A stretch of 64,000 nucleotides of DNA from Paracoccaceae bacterium (GTDB taxonomy: Bacteria > Pseudomonadota > Alphaproteobacteria > Rhodobacterales > Rhodobacteraceae), in assembly GCA_023260655.1 (NCBI GenBank), contig JALQUU010000001.1, forward strand, positions 258 through 64,257, written 5' to 3'. Position numbers and translations under genes: made by a program. Every line of letters starts with the position of its first letter. The first letter of the stretch is position 1. Shown here piece by piece: positions 9,044-21,091 of this stretch. Under the pieces are notes generated by a model. It was not told the origin of the DNA. It saw only the letters and a list, made by a program, of their open reading frames with translations, and ran no database searches.

Positions 9044-9068
9044 AAAGCCACCCTCCGGGGTGGCTTTT
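9044..9068 (+). terminator. Rho-independent terminator of ssb
   Basis: AAAGCCACCC and GGGTGGCTTTT form a perfect stem around a TCCG loop, ending in a T run, four bases after the ssb stop codon. Confidence 0.93.
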
Positions 9069-9158
9069 CAGTTGCGATGAATTGACCGGATCAACCTTAA
9101 CTCTGGTGTTTTGCCGCGTTGCAGTATAGGCGCGGGCGCGACGGACAGAGGAACGACT

Positions 9159-10979
9159 ATGGATCTGCGGAACATCGCTATTATCGCCCACGTTGACCAC
9201 GGCAAGACGACCCTGGTGGACGAGCTTCTGAAACAGTCGGGAGCGTTTCGGGAAAACCAAGCCGTTGCCGAACGTGCAATGGATTCGAACGATCTCGAAA
9301 GAGAGCGCGGCATCACGATTCTCGCGAAAGCGACATCGGTGACCTGGAAAGGCTGCCGCTTCAACATCGTGGACACCCCCGGCCACGCCGACTTCGGCGG
9401 CGAAGTGGAGCGTATCCTCTCGATGGTGGACGGCGTTTGCTTGCTGGTGGACGCGGCCGAAGGCCCGATGCCGCAAACGAAATTCGTGACCCAGAAGGCG
9501 CTTGCCCTCGGCCTGCGCCCGATCATCGTGCTGAACAAGGTCGACAAGCCTGACGCCGAGCCGGATCGCGCGCTCGATGAAGTGTTCGACCTTTTCGTGG
9601 CCCTCGGTGCGAACGAAGACCAGCTCGACTTCCCGCATCTTTATGCCTCGGGTCGTGCCGGTTGGGCAGATGCCGATCTCGACGGCCCCCGCAAGGACCT
9701 CTCGGCGTTGTTCAACCTGATCGTGAACCACGTTCCCGCCCCGAAGCAGTTGAAGCGCGTGGATGAACCCTTCCGCATGCTGGCCACCACGCTGGGTTCG
9801 GACCCGTTCATCGGCCGCATCCTCACGGGCCGTGTGGAATCGGGTCGCCTGAAGGCAGGCGCGACCGTTCAATCGCTCTCGCGCGTTGGCCAGAAGATCG
9901 AACAATTCCGCATCTCGAAGGTGCAAGCGTTCCGTGGCCTTGCGCTGCAGGAAATCGACGAAGCCATTGCTGGTGACATCGTGACACTTGCCGGCATGAC
10001 CAAGACCACAGTTTCGGACACGATCTGCGCTTTGGCTGTGGAAGAGCCGCTTGAAGCACAACCGATCGATCCGCCGACCATCTCGGTGACCTTCGGCATT
10101 AACGACAGCCCGCTGGCTGGCCGCGATGGCAAGAAGGTGCAGAGCCGTGTGATCCGCGAGCGTTTGATGAAGGAAGCGGAATCGAACGTGGCGATCAAAG
10201 TCTCGGACACCCCCGGTGGCGAGGCCTTCGAAGTGGCGGGCCGTGGCGAACTCCAGATGGGCGTTCTGATCGAGAACATGCGCCGCGAGGGCTTCGAACT
10301 GTCGATCTCGCGTCCGCGCGTTCTCTTCCGCGAAGACGAGAACGGCCAGACACTGGAGCCGATCGAAGAAGTCACCATCGACGTGGATGACGAATTCACC
10401 GGTGCGGTGATCGAAAAGATCACGGGCCCGCGCAAGGGCGATCTGGCGGAAATGAAGCCCGGTGGCGCAGGCAAGACCCGCATCATCGCGCATGTGCCCT
10501 CGCGTGGCCTGATCGGCTACCACGGCGAATTCCTCACCGATACGCGCGGCACGGGCGTGTTGAACCGCGTGTTCCACAGCTGGGCTGCGCATAAGGGCCC
10601 GATCCAAGGCCGTCGTCAGGGCGTTCTGATCTCGCTCGAATCCGGGGAAGCCGTGGCCTATGCGCTTTGGAACCTCGAAGAGCGCGGCAAAATGTTCCTT
10701 GGCCCGCAAGCGCCGGTTTACACGGGCATGATCATTGGCGAGCACAGCCGTGACAATGACCTCGACGTGAACCCGCTCAAAGGTAAGAAGCTGACCAACG
10801 TTCGCGCCTCGGGTACGGACGAAGCCGTTCGCCTGACGCCGCATATCGTGATGTCGCTTGAAGAGGCCATTGCCTACATCAACGACGACGAGCTTGTGGA
10901 AGTGACGCCGAACGCGATCCGTTTGCGGAAGCGCTACCTCGACATCCACGAGCGCAAGCGCCACGCGAAAGACCTCTAA
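9159..10979 (+). CDS. typA: Ribosome-associated GTPase TypA/BipA
   Basis: Translational GTPase of the EF-G family that acts on the 50S subunit and affects ribosome assembly under stress. 606 residues, the usual length. Visible G motifs: AHVDHGKTTLVDELL (G1), RERGITI (switch I/G2), DTPGHADFGGEVER (G3) and NKVDKPDAE (G4). EF-G-like domains III and V follow, then the TypA-specific C-terminal region. The ATG at 9159 follows GAGGAAC. A longer in-frame ORF begins at 9111 but lacks family similarity. Confidence 0.97.
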   Translation: MDLRNIAIIAHVDHGKTTLVDELLKQSGAFRENQAVAERAMDSNDLERERGITILAKATSVTWKGCRFNIVDTPGHADFGGEVERILSMVDGVCLLVDAAEGPMPQTKFVTQKALALGLRPIIVLNKVDKPDAEPDRALDEVFDLFVALGANEDQLDFPHLYASGRAGWADADLDGPRKDLSALFNLIVNHVPAPKQLKRVDEPFRMLATTLGSDPFIGRILTGRVESGRLKAGATVQSLSRVGQKIEQFRISKVQAFRGLALQEIDEAIAGDIVTLAGMTKTTVSDTICALAVEEPLEAQPIDPPTISVTFGINDSPLAGRDGKKVQSRVIRERLMKEAESNVAIKVSDTPGGEAFEVAGRGELQMGVLIENMRREGFELSISRPRVLFREDENGQTLEPIEEVTIDVDDEFTGAVIEKITGPRKGDLAEMKPGGAGKTRIIAHVPSRGLIGYHGEFLTDTRGTGVLNRVFHSWAAHKGPIQGRRQGVLISLESGEAVAYALWNLEERGKMFLGPQAPVYTGMIIGEHSRDNDLDVNPLKGKKLTNVRASGTDEAVRLTPHIVMSLEEAIAYINDDELVEVTPNAIRLRKRYLDIHERKRHAKDL

Positions 10980-10982
10980 TAG

Positions 10983-11013
10983 AAAAGGCCCCGAGAAAAC
11001 TCGGGGGCTTTTA
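10983..11013 (+). terminator. Rho-independent terminator of typA
   Basis: The stem AAGGCCCCGAG / CTCGGGGGCTT around an AAAA loop is followed by a T run a few bases after the typA stop. The A-run on the other side may also let it serve the convergent DUF1330 transcript. Confidence 0.9.
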
Positions 11014-11033
11014 CTTTCAAGAGGTTAGGTCGA

Positions 11034-11321
11034 TTACTCGGAAGTTTCGACGATCAGGAGCTCGCGCTCGGAGGCCCCGCGCGCATGGCTCAGGGCTTCT
11101 TGATATTCGGGGCTGTGATAGCAGGCCTCGGCCGCCTCGACGGACGGAAAGCGCGCCACAACATTACGCGGGCGTTCCTTGCCTTCGAGTTGCACGAAGC
11201 GCCCGCCACGGGCGATGAAAGCGCCACCGTGTTTGGCAATGGCAGGGCCTGCGAGAGCGGCGTATTTGCCGTAGGCCTCGGCATCCGTGACGGTAACGTG
11301 AGCGATCCAGAGTGCAGGCAT
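11034..11321 (-). CDS. DUF1330 family protein
   Basis: A 95-residue cytosolic protein with the ferredoxin-like DUF1330 pattern: WIAHVTVTDAEAYGKYAA at the N-terminus, HGGAFIARGG in the middle and PSVEAAEACYHSPEYQEA near the end. Biochemical role unknown. It starts only 3 bases after the alaS stop, so it is almost certainly the distal gene of the alaS transcript, although no functional link is obvious. Confidence 0.9.
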   Translation of the reverse strand: MPALWIAHVTVTDAEAYGKYAALAGPAIAKHGGAFIARGGRFVQLEGKERPRNVVARFPSVEAAEACYHSPEYQEALSHARGASERELLIVETSE

Positions 11322-11324
11322 TGT

Positions 11325-13982
11325 TTAACCTCCGATGACTTTTTCGGCGGCCTTGATTGCCGCATCCGCGTTTTCGGCCGAAGCCGCCCCGCCCTGCGCC
11401 ATGTCCGGACGGCCACCGCCACCCTTGCCTCCAAGCTCGGCAACAGCTGCACGGAGGATATCGACCGCAGAGAATTTGGCCGCGAGATCCGCCGTGACGC
11501 CCGCCGCAACAGCAGCTTTGCCATCGGCGTCCGCGATCAGGAGGACAACACCCGAGCCGATCTGGGCCTTATGGGCATCAATTAGCGCCGGCAGGTCCTT
11601 GCCGGAGACGCCGGAGAGGACTTGCGCCACGAATTTGGTGCCCGCCACGTCGCGCGCATCCGAGCCACCTTTTGCGCCACCGCCCATCGCGACTTCGCGA
11701 CGAAGCTGCGCGACCTCGTTCTGCAGGGCTTTGCGTTCGTCCATCAGAGCCTTGACGCGCTGCGCGAGGTCACCGCCTTGGGCTTTCAGGAGGCCCGCGA
11801 TTTCGGCCACAACGGAGTCTTGCGCCTTGAGATGGGCCATCGCGCCTTCACCCGTCAGAGCTTCGATCCTGCGCACACCTGCGGAGGAGGCACTGTCACC
11901 AAGGAGCACAAACGCGCCGATGTCGCCCGTGCGAGTAATATGGGTGCCGCCACAGAGTTCGAGGCTATAGGTTTGCTTGTCGACGCCCTTACCGCTTCCA
12001 GCGAGGGTGCCCATCGACACAACGCGCACTTCATCGCCGTATTTCTCGCCGAAAAGCGCCTGAGCTCCGAGGCCACGCGCGTCATCAGGCGTCATGATAC
12101 GGGTATCGACAGCCGTGTTCTGGCGGATGAACTCGTTCACTTCAGCCTCGACGGAAGTCAGTTCCTCGGCACTGAGCGCCTTGGTGTGGCTGAAGTCGAA
12201 ACGCAGGCGGTCGGCTGCGTTCAAGGAGCCACGCTGCGCAACATGGTCGCCAAGCGCGCGGCGGAGTGCCTCGTGGAGAAGGTGCGTCGCGGAGTGGTTG
12301 GCGCGGATCGCGGAGCGGCGGCCATGATCCACGTCGAGCACGGCACCGACGCCCGACGCAACCTCACCGGATTGCACTTCGACTTGATGGAGGAAAACGC
12401 CTGCGACTTTGCGGGTGTCTGTCACCTTGGCCAAGAAGCCATCTGCCGAAATCACACCCGTATCTCCCACCTGACCACCGGATTCCGCATAGAACGGCGT
12501 CTGGTTCAGAACCAGCGTGCCGCTTTCGCCAGCCGCGAGTTTGGCAACAACCGCGCCATCTTTGACGATGACGAGGATCTGGCCCTCGGCGCTCTCGGTG
12601 TCGTAGCCCAGGAAATCGGTCGTGCCATGCTTTTGCGCGATGTCATACCAGATGGTGGCATCTGCGGCTTCGCCCGAACCGGACCAAGCAGCACGCGCTT
12701 TGGCTTTCTGCTCTTCCATCGCGGCGTTGAAGCCATCGGTATCGACCGTACGGCCCTTCTCGCGCAGAGCATCTTGCGTGAGGTCGAGCGGGAAGCCGAA
12801 GGTGTCGTAGAGACGGAACGCCGTGGTGCCGGGCAGCGCTTGGCCTTCATCGAGGTCCTGCAACTCGTCATCGAGCAGGCGCAGGCCACGGTCCAGCGTT
12901 TGCTTGAAGCGGGTTTCTTCCAGCTTGAGAGTTTCTTCGATGAGCGCGCGGGCGCGAACGAGTTCGGGATAGGCCTCGCCCATCTGACGCACGAGTTCGG
13001 CGACCAGACGATGCATCACCGGATCCTTAGCCCCCAGCATATGCGCATGGCGCATCGCACGGCGCATGATGCGGCGCAGGACATAGCCACGACCGTCATT
13101 GGAGGGCATTACGCCGTCCGCGATGAGGAAGGACGTGGAGCGCAGGTGGTCTGCGATCACGCGGTGATGGGTCTTGCCCGGGCCGTCGGGATCCGAGCTG
13201 GTCACATGTGCGGAAGCCTCGATCAGCGCGCGCATGAGGTCGGTGTCGTAATTGTCGTGCTTACCCTGCAAGAGCGCGCCGATGCGCTCAAGGCCCATGC
13301 CCGTGTCGATCGACTTCGCTTCAAGCTCGCGGCGCGAACCATCTTCGAATTGTTCGAACTGCATGAAAACGTTGTTCCAGATCTCGATGAACCGGTCACC
13401 GTCTTCTTCGGGCGAACCTGGCGGGCCACCCCAGATCGACGGGCCGTGATCGTAGAAAATCTCGGTGCAGGGGCCGCAGGGGCCCGTGGGCCCCATCATC
13501 CAGAAATTGTCATTCGTGGCGATGCGGATAATCTTGTCGTCAGAGAGGCCAGCCACCTTTTTCCAGAGCGTCGCGGCCTCTTCGTCAGTGTGATAGACGG
13601 TGACCAAGAGGCGCTTGGGTTCTAGGCCGAAATCCTTGGTCAAGAGTTCCCACGCGAAGGGAATGGCTTGCTCTTTGAAGTAGTCGCCGAACGAGAAATT
13701 CCCCAGCATTTCAAAGAAAGTATGGTGACGCGCGGTGTAGCCGACATTGTCGAGATCGTTGTGCTTGCCGCCGGCCCGCACACATTTCTGGGCCGTGGTT
13801 GCGCGCTTGTAATCGCGGTGCTCGACACCCGTGAACAGGTTCTTGAACTGTACCATGCCCGAGTTGGTGAACATGAGCGTCGGGTCGTTGCGGGGGACCA
13901 GCGGAGACGAGGCCACCACTTCGTGACCGTTGCGCGCAAAGAAGTCGATGAACGTGGAGCGAATGTCTTTAAGGCTTGTCAT
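11325..13982 (-). CDS. alaS: Alanyl-tRNA synthetase
   Basis: Charges tRNA-Ala and edits mischarged Ser/Gly. 885 residues from the ATG at 13982 ([20 protein letters not shown]). Domains in order: class II catalytic core (about 1-240; [19 protein letters not shown]), tRNA recognition, editing domain with zinc-ligand histidines in [12 protein letters not shown] and the [16 protein letters not shown] cysteine/histidine motif, and a C-terminal coiled-coil/DHHA1 domain ending in a glycine-rich segment ([15 protein letters not shown]). The longer ORF start at 14072 is unsupported. Transcribed with the DUF1330 gene. Confidence 0.98.
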   Translation of the reverse strand: MTSLKDIRSTFIDFFARNGHEVVASSPLVPRNDPTLMFTNSGMVQFKNLFTGVEHRDYKRATTAQKCVRAGGKHNDLDNVGYTARHHTFFEMLGNFSFGDYFKEQAIPFAWELLTKDFGLEPKRLLVTVYHTDEEAATLWKKVAGLSDDKIIRIATNDNFWMMGPTGPCGPCTEIFYDHGPSIWGGPPGSPEEDGDRFIEIWNNVFMQFEQFEDGSRRELEAKSIDTGMGLERIGALLQGKHDNYDTDLMRALIEASAHVTSSDPDGPGKTHHRVIADHLRSTSFLIADGVMPSNDGRGYVLRRIMRRAMRHAHMLGAKDPVMHRLVAELVRQMGEAYPELVRARALIEETLKLEETRFKQTLDRGLRLLDDELQDLDEGQALPGTTAFRLYDTFGFPLDLTQDALREKGRTVDTDGFNAAMEEQKAKARAAWSGSGEAADATIWYDIAQKHGTTDFLGYDTESAEGQILVIVKDGAVVAKLAAGESGTLVLNQTPFYAESGGQVGDTGVISADGFLAKVTDTRKVAGVFLHQVEVQSGEVASGVGAVLDVDHGRRSAIRANHSATHLLHEALRRALGDHVAQRGSLNAADRLRFDFSHTKALSAEELTSVEAEVNEFIRQNTAVDTRIMTPDDARGLGAQALFGEKYGDEVRVVSMGTLAGSGKGVDKQTYSLELCGGTHITRTGDIGAFVLLGDSASSAGVRRIEALTGEGAMAHLKAQDSVVAEIAGLLKAQGGDLAQRVKALMDERKALQNEVAQLRREVAMGGGAKGGSDARDVAGTKFVAQVLSGVSGKDLPALIDAHKAQIGSGVVLLIADADGKAAVAAGVTADLAAKFSAVDILRAAVAELGGKGGGGRPDMAQGGAASAENADAAIKAAEKVIGG

Positions 13983-14061
13983 TTTCGTCTCTTGATGGCC
14001 CGGGGTTCGGTCCGATTTAGCTCCCCCATGGCCTGCTGTCCATGGGATAGGTGTATTATGC

Positions 14062-14092
14062 AAAAAGGGCACCGAGTTGACGGTGCCCTTTT
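14062..14092 (-). terminator. Terminator between recA and alaS
   Basis: AAAAGGGCACCG and CGGTGCCCTTTT form a perfect 12-bp stem with a 6-base loop, just after the recA stop on the minus strand and followed by a T run. It separates recA from the alaS transcript. Confidence 0.92.
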
Positions 14093-14117
14093 GATTTTCT
14101 TTCAGCGCGGTAAGGCT

Positions 14118-15194
14118 TTAGCCTTCCATCACATCGTCGCTGTTGTTGTCCTCGCCGGAGAAGCCGAAGTCGAGGCCGTGAGCGGCCCGAATCTTGTCTT
14201 CGATTTCCAGCGCGAGAGCCGGGTTGTCTTTCAGGAAGGTCTTGGCGTTTTCACGCCCCTGCCCGATCCGCTCGTCCCCGTAGGAGAACCAAGCGCCGGA
14301 CTTGTCCACGACACCGGCTTTCACGCCCAAATCCAGAAGCTCGCCGGTTTTGGAGATGCCTTCGCCATACATGATGTCGAATTCGACCTGCTTGAAGGGC
14401 GGTGCCACCTTGTTCTTCACCACTTTCACGCGGGTCGAGTTACCGACCACTTCGTCACGGTCCTTTACAGCACCGATGCGGCGGATATCGAGGCGGACAG
14501 AGGCGTAGAACTTGAGTGCGTTGCCGCCCGTGGTCGTTTCCGGGCTGCCGAACATCACGCCGATCTTCATCCGGATCTGGTTGATGAAGATCACCATGCA
14601 GTTTGAGCGGCTGATCGAGGCGGTGAGTTTCCGCATGGCTTGGCTCATCAGACGCGCTTGAACGCCCACATTCGAGTCGCCCATATCGCCTTCAAGTTCG
14701 GACTTCGGCGTAAGGGCCGCAACGGAGTCGACAACCACGAGGCTCACGGCGCCGGAGCGCACGAGCGTATCGACGATCTCGAGCGCCTGTTCGCCGGTGT
14801 CGGGCTGCGAAATCAGCAGTTCATCAAGATTGACGCCCAGCTTCTTGGCGTATTGCGGGTCGAGCGCGTGTTCCGCGTCGACGAAGGCGCAAATGCCGCC
14901 CTTTTTCTGCTCCTCGGCAACCACATGCAGAGTGAGCGTGGTCTTGCCCGAGGATTCAGGGCCGTAGATTTCAATGATGCGACCTTTCGGCAGGCCACCG
15001 ATCCCGAGCGCGATGTCGAGACCCAGAGAGCCAGTCGACGTGGCTTCGATTTCCATGACCGGGTTATCGGCACCGAGCTTCATGATCGAGCCCTTGCCGA
15101 ACTGGCGTTCAATCTGTGCCAGAGCTGAATCGAGGGCCTTTTGCCGGTCTGCGTTACGCTTGTTATCCATAGAAAGAAGATCTGCCGTTGCCAT
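14118..15194 (-). CDS. recA: Recombinase A
   Basis: Strand-exchange protein and SOS co-protease. 358 residues from the ATG at 15194 ([13 protein letters not shown]), with AAGGAAG eight bases upstream. The Walker [11 protein letters not shown], the VVVDSVAAL segment (Walker B region), the L2 loop region and an acidic C-terminus ([10 protein letters not shown]) are all present. A longer in-frame ORF from 15275 is not supported. An alphaproteobacterial SOS box lies about 50 bases upstream, so it is probably LexA-repressed. Confidence 0.99.
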   Translation of the reverse strand: MATADLLSMDNKRNADRQKALDSALAQIERQFGKGSIMKLGADNPVMEIEATSTGSLGLDIALGIGGLPKGRIIEIYGPESSGKTTLTLHVVAEEQKKGGICAFVDAEHALDPQYAKKLGVNLDELLISQPDTGEQALEIVDTLVRSGAVSLVVVDSVAALTPKSELEGDMGDSNVGVQARLMSQAMRKLTASISRSNCMVIFINQIRMKIGVMFGSPETTTGGNALKFYASVRLDIRRIGAVKDRDEVVGNSTRVKVVKNKVAPPFKQVEFDIMYGEGISKTGELLDLGVKAGVVDKSGAWFSYGDERIGQGRENAKTFLKDNPALALEIEDKIRAAHGLDFGFSGEDNNSDDVMEG

Positions 15195-15243
15195 GTTCTG
15201 CTTCCTTATCCCACACCGCACCATGGGCGGCAATGCTAGGTTT

Positions 15244-15258
15244 GTTCTCTGCTTGTTC
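15244..15258. promoter_or_regulatory. LexA (SOS) box of recA
   Basis: GTTCTCTGCTTGTTC matches the alphaproteobacterial SOS operator GTTC-N7-GTTC exactly and lies 50-64 bases upstream of the recA start codon. Confidence 0.92.
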
Positions 15259-15366
15259 TCGTTTGTTATGAGCACAAAATGAGAACATTACAAGTAGAAT
15301 TTACCTCGATATGTTTTCTCCTTAGAGATTAAGAATAGGTTTATGAAATTGGGGAGAGTGGGTTTA

Positions 15367-15966
15367 ATGCTGGTTTTTTGGAAAGAGCGACTTGTTTTTT
15401 TGTCTGTGCCCAAAACCGGAACCACGGCCTATGAAGCGGCCCTTGCGCCGCGCGCGGCGATGTCTATTCAGGACCCGCCGGATCTGAAACACGCGCCGAT
15501 TTATCGCTACAATCGGTTCTTCCGACCAATGCTGGAGAAGTTTGGCGCCGACGACATGGAAACGCTGGCCGTCATGCGCCAACCCGTTTCCTGGTTGGGG
15601 AGCTGGTACCGGTATCGCCGCCGCCCGTTCATGAAAGGGCAGCGCAATTCGACCCATGACGTCAGCTTCACAGAATTCGTGACCGCCTATCTGGAGGACA
15701 AGCCCCCCAGTTTCGCGAATGTCGGCAGTCAGGCAAAGTTCCTCGAACCGCGCCCGAATGGAACTTCGGTGGATCACCTCTACCGGTACGAGAACCAGGC
15801 TGGGCTGGTGAAATTTCTGGAGGAACGTCTGTCGACGAAAATCGAGACCACGCGCGAGAATGTTTCGCCCGAGATGGCCCTCGAACTGGACGCGACCGTT
15901 GCCGCGAAGCTGCGCCAGAAATGTGCCGAGGATTTCGACCTCTGGGAAGGTTTGTCGGCGAGTTAA
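15367..15966 (+). CDS. Sulfotransferase-family protein
   Basis: A 199-residue protein with a PAPS-type 5'-phosphosulfate loop near the N-terminus (FLSVPKTGTTAYE) and a 3'-phosphate-binding-like segment (VMRQPVSWLGSWYRYR), as in small P-loop sulfotransferases. Substrate unknown. The start MLVFWKERLVFL at 15367 follows GGGGAG at a suitable distance and matches the start I recall for Rhodobacteraceae homologues; an in-frame ATG at 15343 is less likely. Its stop overlaps the convergent cckA stop by three bases (TTAA shared). Confidence 0.82.
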   Translation: MLVFWKERLVFLSVPKTGTTAYEAALAPRAAMSIQDPPDLKHAPIYRYNRFFRPMLEKFGADDMETLAVMRQPVSWLGSWYRYRRRPFMKGQRNSTHDVSFTEFVTAYLEDKPPSFANVGSQAKFLEPRPNGTSVDHLYRYENQAGLVKFLEERLSTKIETTRENVSPEMALELDATVAAKLRQKCAEDFDLWEGLSAS

Positions 15967-18274
15967 ACCGTTGCGAGATGCTCCGCCACAGTTTGCGCCA
16001 ACTGTTTCAAAGAGAAGGGTTTTTGCAGGAAAGTGGCGTTCGGGATATGTTCGAGCGCTTCCAGAATGTTGCTTTCGGCATAGCCAGACATGAAGACCAC
16101 TGGTAGCGACGGTCGCGCAGACAACGCCTCTTTCACCCATGTCGGGCCGTCTTTTCCGGGCATGATGACATCGCTCAGGAGGATTTCTGTAGTAAATTCG
16201 GCATCGGAGAGGATTTCGAGCGCTCGTTCGCCGGAATCCGCTTCGACGACCGAGAAGCCGCTCGCCCGCAGCGCCCGGGAGGCAAAGGCACGCACAGGGG
16301 CTTCGTCTTCCACCAAAAGGATTGACCCTGCGCTGACTTTCGGCACGAACGCTGCGGGTTTGGGTTTTCGGTCTTCGGAGATAACGGCCGTCTCTTCTGC
16401 CGCGGGGAAAATCAGCGTGAAGGTCGTGCCCTGCCCGACGATGCTGTCGACGAAGACAAATCCACCGGACTGTTTGACGATCCCGTAAACAGTCGAGAGG
16501 CCCAGCCCCGTTCCCTCACCGATTTTCTTGGTTGTGAAGAAAGGCTCGAAAATTTTCGGCATTTTGTCGGCAGGGATGCCGCATCCGTTGTCCGATACAT
16601 GGATGGACACATAGGCACCCGGTGAAAGTGTGACCCTGTCTTTATGAAGGGGCGACTTGATCGTCAGGTTCTCGGAGGTGACGCGGATTTCCCCCTGCCC
16701 TTTCATGGCATCCCGGGCATTCACCACGAGGTTCATGAAAACTTGCTCGATCTGGCGCTTGTCGGCTTTGATCGGGGCTAGGTTCGGTTCATGCTCGAGA
16801 ACGAGCGAGACGTTCTCCCCCACCAGTCTATTGAGGAGGTGGGTCAGGTCGGACAGGCTTTCGCGCAGGTCAATCAACTGCGGCTCGAGCGTTTGTTTGC
16901 GCGAGAAGGCGAGAAGCTGCCCGACAAGCCCTGCGGCCCGATTGGCGTTCTGGTTGATCTGAACAAGATCCTGATAGTCCGCGTCGCCTGAGTCGTGCTT
17001 CAGAAGAAGCAGATCGCAATGGCCGGAAATGGCGGTGAGCAAGTTGTTGAAGTCATGCGCGATGCCATCGGCCAATTGCCCGATGGCTTGCATTTTCTGA
17101 CTTTGCACGAATTGCAACTCGAGGCTCTTGATGTCGGTTGCATCGGACATGACCGCCATGATCGCGATCTTTTCCGTCGGATGCCGAACCGCAGACAGGC
17201 TGATCTGGACAAAGGTTTCCCGATCCGTCCACTTCAGCTTCATGAACTCGGGGCGCCGGGGGGCCTGCCCGCCAAGCACCTCGTTCAGCCATCCCTGCAG
17301 TGGCCGCCCTAGCCCCCCATAGCATCGGACAGCGCGGCACCCGGAATACCAACGCACCCGAGCAAGTCTTTGGCCGCCGAATTGAGTTCGGAAATGGCGC
17401 CGTCCTGCCCCAGATACATGGCGGCAATGGGCAAACTGTCCAATTCGAATTTGTTCTCGGCTGATTGGACAGGGATCATCAGAAGCTCCCGCCGCCCTGC
17501 CGCCGGCCGCCCCTCTTCGATTAGAGCAAAAGCGGGGCCACGTAGCGTGGAAAGCCTGTTGACCTCGCCAATACGCAGCGGCTGGTCGGGGAAAAGTTCC
17601 TCGACACTGCGAGTGCGCCCGCCGACGAAAAGCCGCGCGGCGTTGTTCATTGCAAGCACCGTTCCGTTGCGGCCCAATGAGAGTGCGGGAATGGCGGTGT
17701 GATCGGTGGTCTCCGCCTCTTTTTCCGACACCTGCCACACAAGGTAGTTCTGCCGAACCAACCGGACCGAAACCTCTACCGTTCCGCCCGAAGATGTATA
17801 AATGGCTTCCAAAGCTTTCCCTGCCGCGAGCGCCCGATTTTGGAGCCGCAGGATCGCGAATGAAGGCGATGTCACCTTCTGGCCAAGGAAATCAGACACA
17901 TGTTGGGCGGGGCCGAAGGTGCGCGACGCGCTCGTATTTGCTGCGAGCACGTTCCCGCCTTGGTCCGTCAGCCAGCCCGCAACTTCCAAATGTTCCAGAT
18001 AGTCAGAACTCATCGCGATGAATGAGCGTTGCCGGAATTTCCGGAACAACTGATAGAGGGCCAAAGCGGCGGCAGCTGTCAGACAAACTATTGCCAAAGT
18101 GGAGAGGAGCCGCTCGAACTCGCCAAACGGGCAAAAGACAGCCGCCAGTGCCAAGAGGCTTCCGAGGAACAACGTGACCGTAGACGGATTGGCACTGCCC
18201 CGCGTCAGTTCCCCGCCGATGGACCTGTGGTTCTGCCTCAGCACGTTCGCCCCCCTTTTTACCGGAGAAGACAT
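15963..18274 (-). pseudogene. cckA: Hybrid histidine kinase CckA, reading frame interrupted
   Basis: CckA starts the CckA-ChpT-CtrA phosphorelay (in Rhodobacterales: motility, gene transfer agent, quorum-linked genes). The N-terminal frame (18274 to 17309) encodes two membrane helices (about residues 33-77) and PAS-like regions, then stops at TAG after SDAMGG. The C-terminal part continues in the -1 frame as LGRPLQGWLNEVLGG, then the H-box GQLADGIAHDFNNLL, the ATPase domain ([26 protein letters not shown]) and a receiver (LLSDVIMPGKDG). One G missing from the run at 17313-17318 restores a 770-residue protein. This could be a sequencing error, a true mutation, a phase-variable tract or -1 ribosomal slippage on G GGG GGC. 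The start may be ATG 18274 or GTG 18244, which has a better Shine-Dalgarno (GGGGGG). Confidence 0.88.
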
Positions 18275-18286
18275 CGCATCAAGAGA

Positions 18287-18302
18287 TTAATGCGCCCTTA
18301 AC
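18287..18302. promoter_or_regulatory. CtrA-type box upstream of cckA
   Basis: TTAATGCGCCCTTAAC is a perfect TTAA-N7-TTAAC match to the CtrA consensus and lies in the 40-base gap between the rsmB-like gene and cckA, 13 bases before the annotated cckA start. It suggests feedback of CtrA on its own kinase gene. Confidence 0.6.
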
Positions 18303-18314
18303 AGGTGAGGAGAA

Positions 18315-19484
18315 CTATTGCGCGCCATGCGCGATCAAGGCAAGAAAAAATCCATCAGAAGTTGTGTCTGGCTGCCAGTGTTCTTGCTGAACGAGTGCCC
18401 ATTCGCCATTCCTCGAAAGGAATGCACTGACGATCGCCTCGTTTTCTTCCCGAAGGACCGAGCAGGTGGCATAGGCCAGCACGCCGCCTTTTTTCACAAG
18501 CGCGCTCGCCTCCTGCAAAATGTCGGCCTGAAGCGCGCAGGTGCGCTGGAGGTCCTGTTCGGACAGCTTCCATTTGGCTTCCGGCGAGCGACGCCATGCG
18601 CCTGATCCCGTGCAAGGCGCGTCGCAAAGCACAAGATCGTAAGGCCCCTGCCCTGCAGCTGCCCCTGGTGCGAGCAGCATTACGCGCACTCCCGCCCGTT
18701 CGGCGCGTTCTTTGAGCGGCGCCAAACGGGCCGCGCTGATATCATGCGCGAAGTAGTGCGCGCTTTGACGGGCCGCCATTGCGAGCGTTTTTCCACCGCC
18801 ACCTGCGCAATAGTCGAGAACGCGCCCGCCCTGCGGCAACGGCAATCTGTCGACGAGCGCTTGGCTACCAGCATCTTGCAACTCGAAATGCCCATCGAGG
18901 AACTCGGGCAAGGCCGTCAGATTTCGCGCCTCGGCACCCAGAGTAAGGGCCGACGGGGAAACAGGATTGGCCTTGGTCGGGATGGTGTGAGCGGTGAGAT
19001 CTGCCTGCAGTTTCTCACGCGTAGTCTTGGCAAGATTTGCGCGGAGCGTCGTCGGAGCGCGCGCACGCAAAGCGCGTTCGACGGGTGCAGCTTCGTTCCC
19101 GAGAGACCGTTCGAACGCCGCATAAAGCCAATCCGGCAGATCGAGAATGTTCTCCGCTGGCGGGTTCGCCAAAAGTGCGGTCTCGGTATCACTCAGGGCT
19201 GCGGGCGCATGTCGATCTCCGGTGAAGATCTCGGCGACGGGGGCAGCGTCCATTCGCAGGAGCCCAAGAACGATCCCGCGCCCCGACAAAGCCCCACCAT
19301 TATGTGCGGCGCTGTTGCGGCGGCGGAGGCCATCGAACACGATATCGCGAATGGCGGCGCGATCCTTGGAGCCCGCGAACCTGCTCGCCCGTGCCCAGTT
19401 CGTTAGGGCCTTTTCGGCAGACCCGCCTTCGAAAATCCGGTCGAGGATCTCTATGGCGGCCTGATAACGGGCGGCAGGTGTCAC
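18315..19484 (-). CDS. RsmB/NOP-type RNA m5C methyltransferase
   Basis: SAM-dependent cytosine-C5 methyltransferase, probably acting on 16S rRNA. The 389-residue protein has an N-terminal NusB-like helical region (about 1-130), a Rossmann MTase core with VLDYCAGGGGKTLAMAA, the motif IV cysteine in DAPCTGSGAW and the catalytic motif VI cysteine in YATCSVLREEN. It starts at GTG 19484 with GGAG upstream. It lies 29 bases after guaB and is probably co-transcribed with it. Whether it is orthologous to E. coli RsmB cannot be told by eye. Confidence 0.9.
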   Translation of the reverse strand: MTPAARYQAAIEILDRIFEGGSAEKALTNWARASRFAGSKDRAAIRDIVFDGLRRRNSAAHNGGALSGRGIVLGLLRMDAAPVAEIFTGDRHAPAALSDTETALLANPPAENILDLPDWLYAAFERSLGNEAAPVERALRARAPTTLRANLAKTTREKLQADLTAHTIPTKANPVSPSALTLGAEARNLTALPEFLDGHFELQDAGSQALVDRLPLPQGGRVLDYCAGGGGKTLAMAARQSAHYFAHDISAARLAPLKERAERAGVRVMLLAPGAAAGQGPYDLVLCDAPCTGSGAWRRSPEAKWKLSEQDLQRTCALQADILQEASALVKKGGVLAYATCSVLREENEAIVSAFLSRNGEWALVQQEHWQPDTTSDGFFLALIAHGAQ

Positions 19485-19513
19485 TCCGGGCTCCAGTCCG
19501 TTAGATGCGGGGC

Positions 19514-20998
<1,485 letters not shown>

Positions 20999-21091
20999 CT
21001 ATTACACGGAAGTGCGACGGGGGAAAGGGCAGATGCACTTGTCATACCCGCGTCATTTCCGCCAAACACAAGGAATGCGAAGGAGATCGGC

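Noticed and set aside
8712..10964. 750-codon ORF antisense to typA
   Set aside because: High-GC shadow frame; no family similarity, and typA is unambiguous.
11622..13625. 667-codon ORF antisense to alaS
   Set aside because: Shadow of alaS with no recognisable domain.
15325..15345. TTAA-N7-TTTA near the sulfotransferase start
   Set aside because: One mismatch in the second half-site; too weak to call a CtrA box.
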